A stretch of DNA of 64,000 nt from Nodosilinea sp. WJT8-NPBG4 (GTDB lineage: Bacteria; Cyanobacteriota; Cyanobacteriia; Phormidesmidales; Phormidesmidaceae). The notes under the pieces were generated by a model. That model was given only the letters and a program-made list of their open reading frames with translations. It made no database searches and was not told the DNA's origin. The translations under genes and the position numbers were made by a program. The stretch is taken from assembly GCA_019359285.1 (NCBI GenBank), contig JAHHHQ010000036.1, positions 186,001 to 250,000 of the forward strand, in the 5' to 3' direction. Below, one piece after another: positions 46,257 through 56,453 of the stretch (position 1 is the first letter of the stretch; every line of letters begins with the position of its first letter).

Positions 46257-48269
46257 ATGCCGCCCTTGTCCATGCTAGAGCGCCCTCGCCATCGTTCCGT
46301 GCTATCAAAGCCCCATCCCAAGCGCAAGCGGCGGCGATCCCGCAGACCTCGGTTGATGATGATGGCCCTGATCAGCAGCACCCTGTTGCTGGTTGCTTTT
46401 CGTGGTGCCAGCGAATACTGGCGTCAGCCGCTCGAATTTAGCCAGCGTCCGGTAGGGCAAATTGTTAACCGGGCCGAGGTTGCCACCGGCATTCGCCAGA
46501 TTCAAACTGCCAACGGCCGGCCGACTCTCAACCCTCTGCCCCTGGCCGAAGAGGTGTGGACCTGTGAAGTGGTGGTGATTGGCGGCACCCTGGGCGGGGT
46601 TGCCGCAGCCTCCCACTCGATGAAAACTGGCGTCACCACCTGCCTGATTGAGCTAACCCCGTGGCTAGGCGGGCAGATCAGTTCCCAGGGAGTCTCGGCG
46701 ATCGACGAGTCGCGGGCAATGCGGTGGCGACGCAACTTTTCCCCCAGCTGGGAGGCGTTTAAGGACCTGATTAAGCGCCAGCCTGTTTACCTCCCTGATT
46801 GGACGGGTCTGCCCGCCCAGCTGCCGGTCGAGAGAACCAACAGCTGCTGGGTAGGTGAACTCTGCTTTACTCCCCGCGCCGGAGCCACAGCGGCAGAAAT
46901 GTGGATGCGAGACGCCGCTCAAAGTGCTCCTGAGAGCCGCTGGGCTACCTCTACTGCCTTTAAAGGTGCAGCCTTCGATGCCTCTGGCCGATATGTGACA
47001 GCGGTATACGGGGTGCGGCGCGTTCCTCTCGATCCAGGCTATGTGCCGACGGGGCGGCTCTCTCAAGAGCTAGGGCGGTGGTATGCCTGGTCAGATGATG
47101 AGGCCTACAACAAAATTCCCATTCGCCTACAGCCGCCGCCAAACCGCTCCATGATCGTGATCGACGCCACGGATACTGGCGAGCTGGTGGGCTGGGCCAA
47201 CCTGCCCCACCGCCTGGGCTCTGACGGCCAGGGCTTTACCGGCGAGGTCAACGCGCCGCCGCAGGATAATCCTGACTGTACCCAGGCTTACACCTATCCC
47301 TTTGTATTAGCTACTCTTGACGACAAAAACGACAGCCTCAGGGAGCTGCAAAAGCTAGAGCCGGTTCTATCTAAGGCCGAGCACCGCAAAGAGTTTGATC
47401 TGCAAGGATTTCCGTTTTTCGACTTTGGCAGTGTGTTTAACTATCGTCGCATTGTCAGCCAGCGGGCGGGGGACTCAAACGTCAACCGCACCCAGCCCGG
47501 CGAAATTACCCTAATCAACTGGAACAGGGGCAACGACTGGCACTTTATGGACCCGCCTTTGGTATTCACCGAAGAGGATATTCGCCTGTCGGGGCAGCGC
47601 CAAGATTGGCTTGGCGGGCTATCGACCGAATCACTCAACTATGGTGAAGTTCATGCGCTTCAGTTTGCCGAGTGGCTGATGGAAAACGAGAGCACCAATA
47701 AGCTGCCGTTGACGTTTCTGCGGGGGAGTGATTCACCCCTAGGCACTCAGTCTGGCCTCAGCATAGTGCCCTACATTCGCGAGGGCCGCCGCATTTTGGG
47801 CCGCCCTGCCTACGGTCAAGACAGCTTTATGGCGGTGGAGGCTGACCTGCGAGAAGACATGACCGGGGGGCGCGATTTTAGAACCACTGCTGTGGCCCTG
47901 GCCCACTACGACATTGATATCCACGGCTGCCGCTACCGATCCTGGCGCCCATCCTATGAGGCAGCAGGGGCCAGCATTAAAGAATTTGTGGTGCGACCAT
48001 TGCAAGTTCCCTTAGAGGCACTGGTACCCCAGGGAGTCGATAATGTGCTGATTGGCGGTAAGAGTGTGGCCGCTAGCCACATTGTCAATGGCGTGACGAG
48101 GGTGCACTATGGCGAATGGAGCATCGGCGGGGCGGCAGGAGCGACAGCGGGCTGGATGCTACGCTACGCCAAGCCCAATGATCTGACCCCGGCCCAAGTG
48201 GTAGTGACTGGGCAAATGCCTGCTCTACAACAGTTTTTGATAGAACAGGGGCTGAAATTTACCTGGTAA
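46257..48269 (+). CDS. FAD-dependent oxidoreductase, membrane-anchored or exported
   Basis: About 670 residues. A basic N-terminus (PKRKRRRSRRPR) precedes one hydrophobic helix (MMMALISSTLLLVAF). The FAD-binding Rossmann motif VVVIGGTLGGVAAA follows near residue 105, with a C-terminal dinucleotide segment near the end (NVLIGGKSVAASHIVNG). It belongs to the FAD_oxidored-type family seen in many cyanobacteria; the substrate is unknown. The start is uncertain (46257 or 46272). Confidence 0.75.
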   Translation: MPPLSMLERPRHRSVLSKPHPKRKRRRSRRPRLMMMALISSTLLLVAFRGASEYWRQPLEFSQRPVGQIVNRAEVATGIRQIQTANGRPTLNPLPLAEEVWTCEVVVIGGTLGGVAAASHSMKTGVTTCLIELTPWLGGQISSQGVSAIDESRAMRWRRNFSPSWEAFKDLIKRQPVYLPDWTGLPAQLPVERTNSCWVGELCFTPRAGATAAEMWMRDAAQSAPESRWATSTAFKGAAFDASGRYVTAVYGVRRVPLDPGYVPTGRLSQELGRWYAWSDDEAYNKIPIRLQPPPNRSMIVIDATDTGELVGWANLPHRLGSDGQGFTGEVNAPPQDNPDCTQAYTYPFVLATLDDKNDSLRELQKLEPVLSKAEHRKEFDLQGFPFFDFGSVFNYRRIVSQRAGDSNVNRTQPGEITLINWNRGNDWHFMDPPLVFTEEDIRLSGQRQDWLGGLSTESLNYGEVHALQFAEWLMENESTNKLPLTFLRGSDSPLGTQSGLSIVPYIREGRRILGRPAYGQDSFMAVEADLREDMTGGRDFRTTAVALAHYDIDIHGCRYRSWRPSYEAAGASIKEFVVRPLQVPLEALVPQGVDNVLIGGKSVAASHIVNGVTRVHYGEWSIGGAAGATAGWMLRYAKPNDLTPAQVVVTGQMPALQQFLIEQGLKFTW

Positions 48270-48319
48270 TTTGGGTCGATATAGCAAAAGAACGAAAATA
48301 GAAGAGCGAGAAGAAAAAC

Positions 48320-48358
48320 GCCCGGTAAGCTCGAACGTTAGCTTTCTGGGCTGTTTTA
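48320..48358 (+). terminator. Terminator after the oxidoreductase gene
   Basis: GCCC-g-G-t-AAGCT pairs with AGCTT-t-C-t-GGGC around an 8-base loop, followed by TGTTTT. Confidence 0.6.
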
Positions 48359-48490
48359 TGAAATGAGAACTTCCGTAGGGACAACCACCGGCAACGCGAT
48401 CGCGTTCCAGGGCTAAATTATGCCGTCCAGGGATAGCGAAACCGTAGCTCAGTGAACACTGCCTTGACCTATCCTAGAGGGTGCTGAGCG

Positions 48491-49675
48491 ATGGGTAAGG
48501 GGTTATCGATGGCAGAGTGGATGGGCCAGATGCTACGGCGAATTGGGCAGCGGCGATCGCTCGCCCTCCTCTTAGTGCTGGTGCTAACCAGCTGTGCCAT
48601 ACCCCAGATCAAGGCCGAAGACCGACTGTTTTTGCCGCTCACCGTTGAGCTGCTAGATGTATATACCCTGCCACCCCAAGAGTTCGAAGGTACCACGGTG
48701 GGTGGGCTGTCGGCCCTAGCCTACGATCGCCCCCGCGATCGGCTCTACGTCCTCTCCGACGACCGAAGTCGGTTTGGCCCTGCCCGCTTTTATACCTTCG
48801 CCATTACCCTAAAGCGCAGCGGCCCGCCTAAGTTTGATGCCGTCACTCTTGAAGCCTTTACCCCCCTGCTCGATGCCGAGGGCAACCCTTATCCCCAGGG
48901 CAGCCTCGACCCCGAAGGCATGGCCCTGTCGCCTCGCGACACGCTATTCATTGCCAGCGAGGGAGATGTTAGTCAGAATGTGCCGCCCTTTATTGGCGAG
49001 TTTGACCGTGAGACGGGCCAGGCGATCGCCACCCTACCGCTGCCCAAGCGATACCTGCCCGACGACCCCGATAGCCCTACTCAAGGAGTGCAAAACAACC
49101 TCAGCCTAGAGGCCCTCACCGTTACCGGGTCACCCAGCGGGGCCGGCATGACTGAGCCTTTTCGTCTCTTTACCGCCACCGAGTCAGCGCTAGTCCAAGA
49201 CTACAACGATGACCCCAGCCAGCCCCTCAACAGCCGCTTTTTGCACTATTTAGTTGGCGACGACCAGAATACGCTAATCGCCGAGCATCGCTATCCCCTC
49301 GATTTAGAACCCTCTGGTGCTGTGGTGAATGGTCTCACCGACCTGCTGGCAATCGACCCAGCCGGTCACTTTCTGTCCCTAGAGCGGGCCGCGGGCCTAC
49401 GCGGGTTGCAGGTGAAGCTGTACCAACTAGCCACCGGCGGCGCCACTGATATATCGACGATTCCCAACCTGAGCGGGGATGTGTCAGGTAGTTCACCCAT
49501 TCGCAAACAGCTGGTGCTTGATTTTGCCGAGACGCCTCTAGCGGTGGATAACCTGGAGGGTATGACCCTAGGCCCGCGTCTGCCCGACGGTAGCCAGAGC
49601 CTGCTGATAGTCAGCGACAACAACTTTGAGGGCGATCGCGCCACCCAGCTAATCCTGCTGCGTTTGCAGATGTAA
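48491..49675 (+). CDS. Esterase-like phytase-family lipoprotein
   Basis: A 394-residue protein with a lipoprotein signal (LALLLVLVLTSCAIP, lipobox LTSC). The mature part has the phytase-like beta-propeller signatures GGLSALAYD, LYVLSDDRS, DPEGMALSPRDTLFIASEGD and NLEGMTLGP. Members are annotated as phytase-like esterases, with uncertain true substrates. It contains several HIP1 octamers. Confidence 0.8.
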   Translation: MGKGLSMAEWMGQMLRRIGQRRSLALLLVLVLTSCAIPQIKAEDRLFLPLTVELLDVYTLPPQEFEGTTVGGLSALAYDRPRDRLYVLSDDRSRFGPARFYTFAITLKRSGPPKFDAVTLEAFTPLLDAEGNPYPQGSLDPEGMALSPRDTLFIASEGDVSQNVPPFIGEFDRETGQAIATLPLPKRYLPDDPDSPTQGVQNNLSLEALTVTGSPSGAGMTEPFRLFTATESALVQDYNDDPSQPLNSRFLHYLVGDDQNTLIAEHRYPLDLEPSGAVVNGLTDLLAIDPAGHFLSLERAAGLRGLQVKLYQLATGGATDISTIPNLSGDVSGSSPIRKQLVLDFAETPLAVDNLEGMTLGPRLPDGSQSLLIVSDNNFEGDRATQLILLRLQM

Positions 49676-49775
49676 TACTGCTATCACGCAAAAATTTGAG
49701 GTGGGCAGTGGCTTAGGCCTACCTGCCCAAAGGCCGTTGCACTATCGCTCTCAGCAACGGCCGCAGAGAAGCCGA

Positions 49776-50330
49776 TTAGCTAACAGCGCTGCCGATCGCC
49801 CCTTTTAGAGCCGCAATTCCCTGCTCAACGCTGGCCCACAGGCCCATGTCAGGCTCTTGACCCGCTATTTCACGAGTCCCAACAAAGTAAAGAACGCCTT
49901 TGAGAACCTCTTGGTGGGCCCGATTTTCAAAGTTAACTTTGTTGAGCGGCTCCATAGCATCTTGCAGCGAGTCGCTCAAGGTTTGGCCCACTTTGTGCAG
50001 CACCAAACCATTCATCGTCTGCTGGTGCTTCAACAATTCAAGCTGAAAAAACTTGTCATACAAAGATAGTTCTGAGCCATCCGTCATTTTGGTGACAGCC
50101 TCAGCATGTTTCTGGGTTATATCGCGCGGCTCTGCTGCGGAACCTAGTTTGGTGATGGCCTCGTCGATGTTGCTGAGGTTGGCGCGATCGCTCGTCAGCA
50201 TCCCTTCAAGACGCTCACGGATGGTGTGGTCGTTGGTGGCCGCCATTAGCTTTTGCTCAATGTCAATCAAGACATTTTGGAAAAGCTTCAGGTCAGCAAG
50301 CTTGGTTGATAGAGTTGTTGTATCGGTCAT
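49776..50330 (-). CDS. Unknown four-helix-type protein
   Basis: A 184-residue wholly alpha-helical protein with several His and Glu spaced along helices (LLKHQQTMNGLVLHKVGQ; RAHQEVLKGVLYFVG). It may be a ferritin- or hemerythrin-like bundle, but the metal ligands are not clear. Not otherwise recognised. Confidence 0.6.
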   Translation of the reverse strand: MTDTTTLSTKLADLKLFQNVLIDIEQKLMAATNDHTIRERLEGMLTSDRANLSNIDEAITKLGSAAEPRDITQKHAEAVTKMTDGSELSLYDKFFQLELLKHQQTMNGLVLHKVGQTLSDSLQDAMEPLNKVNFENRAHQEVLKGVLYFVGTREIAGQEPDMGLWASVEQGIAALKGAIGSAVS

Positions 50331-50807
50331 TAGATTTATTTCCTAACTAGGAGTTTAATAGTGTGTCATTGCTCACAATCTTCATGATCCCGTGAGAGTT
50401 CAGGGGCACCCTCCCTCATTGGAAAGGTTCAAACTGAAAGCTATATCTACCGTTCGTGTTAGCTGGGGCAGAAACTAATGTGTCAAGCCAACTCCCCTCG
50501 TTCCTTGGCTCGTCTACCTTTCTATGGTTGGCAAGTCGACAGCCCACAATCTACTGGACCGAAAATAATTTCTCTAACTGCTTTGCGCCCAACGCTTTTC
50601 TGAGACTTTTGAACAGGCGCAAGACGTACTCTTATAGCAGGAGCTGATCGACGCACTTACAAACTCAATAATGGGAGTGTAGGGGATTAATTAGTTCTGC
50701 CCTGTACCCTATGCCGTATAACTCCACACCATCCACCTAACAGCAGACCAGGGCTACCCCACCCAATTGTTACCATAGTAATAGCGTGCAAGCAGGAAGA
50801 TAGGGCA
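50331..50807. other. Gap without recognisable gene
   Basis: These 477 bases between divergent genes hold no ORF with convincing composition, no tRNA and no clear terminator. They probably contain the promoters of both neighbours. Confidence 0.5.
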
Positions 50808-51515
50808 ATGTGTGGACGGTTCAGTCTTAACAAAACCGGTGATGACCTAGCTGATGACTTCTTGCTGCGGTCCCCTCCTCCCGTCATGCCGCGTTACAAC
50901 GTTGCCCCCACTCAGCCCATAGCAACGGTGGTGGCTACCCCCGAAAATCCAGAGCCCCACTTTGATTTTTTGCAGTGGGGACTGGTTCCCAGCTGGGCCA
51001 AAGATCCCGCCATTGGCAGCCGGATGATTAACGCCCGCGCCGAAACTGTGGTTGAAAAACCGTCCTTTCGCGCCGCCTTCAAGCGTCGGCGCTGCCTGAT
51101 TTTGGCCGATGGTTTCTACGAATGGCAGACCCAGGCCAACCGCAAAATCAAGCAGCCTCACTACATTTTTCTCAAAGACCACCAGCCCTTTGCCTTTGCC
51201 GGGCTATGGGAGCACTGGAGCGACTCGGCCAGCGGCGGCGAACTGCAAACCTGCACCATTCTCACCACCACACCCAACGAGTTGATGGAGCCGATCCACA
51301 ACCGCATGCCGGTGATTTTGGCCCCGGAAGACTATGCTGCCTGGCTCGACCCTGACTATTACCAGCCCCAAGCGCTCCAGGAGATGCTGCGCCCTTGCGA
51401 CGATGGAGCAATGGACCGCTACCTGGTCTCGACGGTGGTCAACAAACCCCAAAATGATTCCCCCGACTGCATCGAGCCCCTCGATATTTCATCAGATGAA
51501 CTCGTCAAGGTTTAG
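50808..51515 (+). CDS. yedK: SOS-response-associated peptidase / HMCES-type abasic-site protein
   Basis: A 235-residue protein of the YedK family, which forms a thiazolidine DNA-protein crosslink with abasic sites in single-stranded DNA through Cys2. The key residues are present: C2 (MCGRFS), N and R in MINARAET, E in DGFYEW and H in PIHNRMP. The length fits the family (about 220-240). Confidence 0.9.
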   Translation: MCGRFSLNKTGDDLADDFLLRSPPPVMPRYNVAPTQPIATVVATPENPEPHFDFLQWGLVPSWAKDPAIGSRMINARAETVVEKPSFRAAFKRRRCLILADGFYEWQTQANRKIKQPHYIFLKDHQPFAFAGLWEHWSDSASGGELQTCTILTTTPNELMEPIHNRMPVILAPEDYAAWLDPDYYQPQALQEMLRPCDDGAMDRYLVSTVVNKPQNDSPDCIEPLDISSDELVKV

Positions 51516-51540
51516 GATTGACGGGGCTAGATCCTGAAAG

Positions 51541-52377
51541 CTATCGCACCAGGCGAGGATATAGGCGACCGCAGAAGGCGATCAGCACCGTGGCCACACA
51601 TACCAAAATTGAGACGCTTAGCCCCAAGCTGTAGCTGCCCGCCGGTTCGACTAGCATCAGGTTGCGCAAAGCATCAACCATATAGGTCAGGGGGTTGAGC
51701 CGCGACACCACCTGCAGCCAGGCGGGCATGATCGAGATTGGATAGATCGCGTTGCTGGCAAAGAACAGCGGCATCATCATCAGCTGCCCCACGCCCATTA
51801 CCCGCTCGTGGGTCTGCGCCCAGCAGGCCACAATCAGCGAGAAGGTCGAGAACAGCGCCGCGCCCAGCATCACCACCATAGCCACGCCCAGCATCGCCAG
51901 CGGGTTCCAGTTGATGGCCACACCCATTAGAGCCGCCACAATATAGATGATTAGCAGCTGCGACAGGCACCGCACCCCGGCCCCGATCGCCTTACCCAGC
52001 ACCAGGGCAGACTTCGGCGCGGGGCTGACCATCAGCTTGTGCAAGATGCCGAGGTCTTTTTCCCATATCACCAACAGCCCAGTGAAAATTGACATGAATA
52101 GAACGCTCTGGGCCAAAATGCCCGGCGTCATAAAGTCGAGATAGCTGAGGTTGCCGGTGGGGATGCCCCGCACCTGGGCAAACACCTGGCCAAAAATGGT
52201 TAGCCACAGCACCGGCTGCACCGCTCGGGTAAACAGCTGAATGGGGTCGTGGCGCAGCTTGCGTACCTCCAGCTCGGCGGCTACCAGAGCCTTAGCGATA
52301 AAGTCTTCCACGGGGGCGGTCACTCGGCCTCGGTTAGCCCAGCCGTTGAGCGGTGCGTCGTGTAGTTGATGTGTCAC
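51541..52377 (-). CDS. ABC-2 type transporter permease
   Basis: A 278-residue membrane protein with about six helices and the ABC-2 layout (FGQVFAQVRGIPTG, FMTPGILAQSVLFMS). It starts at GTG and overlaps the ATPase gene by 44 bases, so the two are co-translated. Daunorubicin-type exporters have the same arrangement. The substrate is unknown. Confidence 0.85.
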   Translation of the reverse strand: MTHQLHDAPLNGWANRGRVTAPVEDFIAKALVAAELEVRKLRHDPIQLFTRAVQPVLWLTIFGQVFAQVRGIPTGNLSYLDFMTPGILAQSVLFMSIFTGLLVIWEKDLGILHKLMVSPAPKSALVLGKAIGAGVRCLSQLLIIYIVAALMGVAINWNPLAMLGVAMVVMLGAALFSTFSLIVACWAQTHERVMGVGQLMMMPLFFASNAIYPISIMPAWLQVVSRLNPLTYMVDALRNLMLVEPAGSYSLGLSVSILVCVATVLIAFCGRLYPRLVR

Positions 52378-53131
52378 GATAGCTTCCTTCGTTGTCGGTG
52401 GTTAAGGGGTTGCGGGTGTAGTGGATGAAGACGTCATCCATGGTGGCTTCGGGGTGGGGTACGGTGGCTTTAAGCGCGGCAGGGGTACCCATAGCCACCT
52501 GTTGGCCGTTGTAGAGCATGGCGATGCGATCGCACAGCACATCCGCCTCTTCCATAAAGTGGGTGGTGAGAAACACCGTAGTTTGGTAGTCGCGCCGCAG
52601 CTGCAAGATCAGGTCCCACATGGTTTTGCGGGCCACTGGGTCAAGCCCCACCGTAGGCTCATCGAGAAATAAAACCGGCGGACGGTGCAGGGTGGCCTGG
52701 GCCATCTCCAGCCGCCGAATCATTCCGCCGGAGTAGGTATTCACTAGGCGATTCGCTACCGTATTAAGCCCTACATAGTTCAGGGCAGCATGGATGCGAT
52801 CGAGCCGCTGCCGCCGAGGCACGCCGTAGAGCTTGGCCAAAATCAGCAGGTTTTCGTAGCCGGTCAGCGTTCCATCTACCGACAGTGCTTGGGGCACGTA
52901 GCCAATGCGGCGCTGTACTTCAATGGGCTGGCGACCAATATCAAACCCGACGATCGCGGCCCGTCCACTGCTGGCAGGCAGCAGGGTGGTGAGCATTTTA
53001 ATCAGCGTGCTTTTGCCCGCCCCGTTTGGCCCCAGCAGGCCGAAGACTTCTCCCGGCTCAACGGTGAGGCTAAACTCATCGACGGCTGTTTTGGTACCGA
53101 AGCGCTTGGTCAGTTCCTGAATTTCAATCAT
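52334..53131 (-). CDS. ABC transporter ATPase (DrrA-like)
   Basis: A 265-residue ATPase with Walker A GPNGAGKST, signature TYSGGMIRRLEMA, Walker B VLFLDEPTVGLD and H-loop TTHFMEEAD. SGGM in place of SGGQ is typical of DrrA-type multidrug or lipid exporters. It pairs with the permease downstream and lies near a MarR regulator. Confidence 0.88.
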   Translation of the reverse strand: MIEIQELTKRFGTKTAVDEFSLTVEPGEVFGLLGPNGAGKSTLIKMLTTLLPASSGRAAIVGFDIGRQPIEVQRRIGYVPQALSVDGTLTGYENLLILAKLYGVPRRQRLDRIHAALNYVGLNTVANRLVNTYSGGMIRRLEMAQATLHRPPVLFLDEPTVGLDPVARKTMWDLILQLRRDYQTTVFLTTHFMEEADVLCDRIAMLYNGQQVAMGTPAALKATVPHPEATMDDVFIHYTRNPLTTDNEGSYRDTSTTRRTAQRLG

Positions 53132-53250
53132 TGCCATAGGTCATTGAAGGGTAGGGGTAGGGAGTGGGGGACATGGGAGAGTTTCGAGTGCTTAGTTTTT
53201 AGTTTTTAGTTGGGGAGGTGGGCTTCAATTCAAAACTCAACATTCAAAAC

Positions 53251-53730
53251 TCAAAACTTCTTCTCCCACTCCTGCCCTTTGGGTTCATCAAATAGGTTGC
53301 CTAGGATCGCCAACCCGGCCTGCACCTGTTGAAGCTGCGTCTCAGACAGACCCTCTAAGCGATGGGCTACCGTCTGCAACGTCGCGTCGTAAACCCGCTC
53401 CATCTCCGCTGCGCCTGCGGCAGTCAGAGTGAGGATGATCCGCCGCCGCTCAACCGGATCACTGATTCTGTTGACTAGCCCCCGCTGCACTAGGCGCTCC
53501 ACCATGGCCGACATGGTGGGCCGGGTGACATCTAAATAGTCAGCCACCTCGGAGAGAGAAGCCTGCGATCGCCGCCGCAAAAAATACAGCACTCGCAGCT
53601 GCGACAGTGACAGCTGGGGTTTGCCGTGGCGACGAATGCCCGCCCGCAAAAACCGCGTCACCGCCGGTACTGTCGTCATCATGTCTGCCGCGCACTGGTT
53701 TGAGGTAGGGGCTTGGGTAACCACAAGCAA
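53251..53730 (-). CDS. MarR-family transcription regulator
   Basis: A 159-residue regulator with a winged helix: LSLSQLRVLYFL, LSEVADYLDVTRPTMSAMVERLVQRGLV and the wing ISDPVERRRIILTLT. It starts at TTG or GTG near 53730. It is upstream of and on the same strand as the ABC exporter genes, which it probably controls in response to a small ligand. A palindromic operator lies just upstream. Confidence 0.85.
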   Translation of the reverse strand: MLVVTQAPTSNQCAADMMTTVPAVTRFLRAGIRRHGKPQLSLSQLRVLYFLRRRSQASLSEVADYLDVTRPTMSAMVERLVQRGLVNRISDPVERRRIILTLTAAGAAEMERVYDATLQTVAHRLEGLSETQLQQVQAGLAILGNLFDEPKGQEWEKKF

Positions 53731-53753
53731 ACAAGCTCTTTATTAATAGTTAG

Positions 53754-53775
53754 GTTAGCTAATAATTAGCTTAAC
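53754..53775. promoter_or_regulatory. Imperfect palindrome, likely MarR operator
   Basis: GTTAGCTAAT-AATTAGCTTAAC is an imperfect inverted repeat 24 bases upstream of the marR-type gene. MarR proteins bind AT-rich palindromes of this size and usually repress their own gene. Confidence 0.55.
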
Positions 53776-53988
53776 TTACTATCTCCAAGCTGTGGGGCAT
53801 TTGTAGCCCAGTCAAGCGCACCGATTGAAGCAGCCCCAAAACCTCAGACTAAAACCCCAGGAATGGCCTTAAGCTGACGCTCAACTTGGCTTCTGTAAAA
53901 AAATCTTTCCAATTCCCCAATCTTTCGTTCGGTGGTTTACAGGTCCTCCAAACCTGGTAGATTGTCTTGGTATCGGCAAAGAGATTGA

Positions 53989-55152
<1,164 letters not shown>

Positions 55153-55157
55153 TCAAT

Positions 55158-55194
55158 AAATAGGCCAAAATCACGCTGTGATTTTGGCCTATTT
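55158..55194 (+). terminator. Strong stem-loop between sqdB and sqdX
   Basis: A perfect 17-bp inverted repeat (AAATAGGCC to its complement at 55194) with a 3-base loop, directly after the sqdB stop. It would end or attenuate the sqdB transcript. Confidence 0.8.
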
Positions 55195-55247
55195 ACAAAT
55201 TTATTCTTCTATTTTCAATCATCTTCACTTAGCCCCCCTCAATTGTT

Positions 55248-56381
55248 ATGCGGATTGCTCTCTTCACCGAGACCTTTTTGCCGAAAGTAGACGGCATTGT
55301 GACCCGTCTCAAGCACACCGTTGATCACTTGCAGCGCCAGGGCAACCAGGTTTTAGTGTTCTCCCCAGAGGGTGGCTTAACCGAGTATCGAGGGGCAAAA
55401 ATTCATGGGGTGTCTGGGTTTCCGCTGCCGCTTTACCCAGAGCTAAAGCTGGCTTTGCCGCGCCCGTCCATTGGTGAGGCGCTAGAGAGCTTTCAGCCTG
55501 ACTTAGTCCATGTTGTGAACCCGGCAGTCCTCGGATTGGCGGGCATTTACTACAGCAAAACCTTAGATCTGCCGCTGGTGGCGTCGTACCACACTCACCT
55601 ACCCAAATACCTAGAGCACTATGGCCTAGGCATGCTCGAAGGGCTGATGTGGGAGCTGATCAAAGCCATGCACAACAAGGCCCAGATCAACCTGGTCACC
55701 TCCTCCGCCATGAAGTCTGAGCTTTCGGAGCATGGTATAGAAAACATCGAGGTGTGGCAGCGTGGGGTTGATACCGAGCTGTTTCGCCCTGAACTGGCCA
55801 GCGCCGAGATGCGCGATCGCCTCTCCCAGGGGCATCCCGAAGCCCCCCTGCTGCTCTACATTGGTCGCCTCTCCGCCGAAAAAGAAATCGATCGCATCAA
55901 GCCCGTGCTTCAGGCCATCCCCGGTGCCCGCCTCGCCCTAGTGGGCGACGGCCCATACCGCGCCGAACTAGAGGCCCACTTTGCCGATACCCATACCAAT
56001 TTCGTGGGCTACCTGGGCGGAGAAGATCTGGCCTCTGCCTATGCATCGGCCGATGCTTTTGTATTCCCCTCCCGCACCGAGACGCTAGGCTTAGTCTTGC
56101 TAGAGGCGATGGCGGCCGGCTGTCCGGTGGTAGCGGCCAACTCCGGCGGCATTCCTGACATCGTGACCGATGGCGTCAATGGTTTTCTCTTCGACCCTCT
56201 CGATGAAGCAGGAGCCATAAACGCCACTCGCCGCTTGATCGAGACCAAAGACGAGCGAGAGCTGATGCGTCGCAATGCCGTTGCCGAGGCAGAACAGTGG
56301 GGCTGGGCCGCTGCAACCCGTCAGCTTCAGCAGTTCTACCGTCAGGTGCTGGCGCAGCGATCGCTGCCCATGGCGGCTTAA
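55248..56381 (+). CDS. sqdX: Sulfoquinovosyldiacylglycerol synthase
   Basis: A 377-residue GT-B glycosyltransferase (GT4) that transfers sulfoquinovose to diacylglycerol. It has LFTETFLPKVDGIVTRL at the start, YIGRLSAEKEID, LVGDGPYR and the donor-site E-x7-E in SRTETLGLVLLEAMAAG. Its position after sqdB supports the specific assignment. Confidence 0.93.
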   Translation: MRIALFTETFLPKVDGIVTRLKHTVDHLQRQGNQVLVFSPEGGLTEYRGAKIHGVSGFPLPLYPELKLALPRPSIGEALESFQPDLVHVVNPAVLGLAGIYYSKTLDLPLVASYHTHLPKYLEHYGLGMLEGLMWELIKAMHNKAQINLVTSSAMKSELSEHGIENIEVWQRGVDTELFRPELASAEMRDRLSQGHPEAPLLLYIGRLSAEKEIDRIKPVLQAIPGARLALVGDGPYRAELEAHFADTHTNFVGYLGGEDLASAYASADAFVFPSRTETLGLVLLEAMAAGCPVVAANSGGIPDIVTDGVNGFLFDPLDEAGAINATRRLIETKDERELMRRNAVAEAEQWGWAAATRQLQQFYRQVLAQRSLPMAA

Positions 56382-56453
56382 GGCGTTTTACCTTGATTTC
56401 CTCCAGATAATCGGGTCAGAATGAAGCTATAACAACGGCGAACCTCTGCACCT

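Noticed and set aside
46100..46735. Several frames on both strands at the start of the oxidoreductase gene
   Set aside because: GC-rich shadow frames; the FAD motif and membrane helix fix the true frame.
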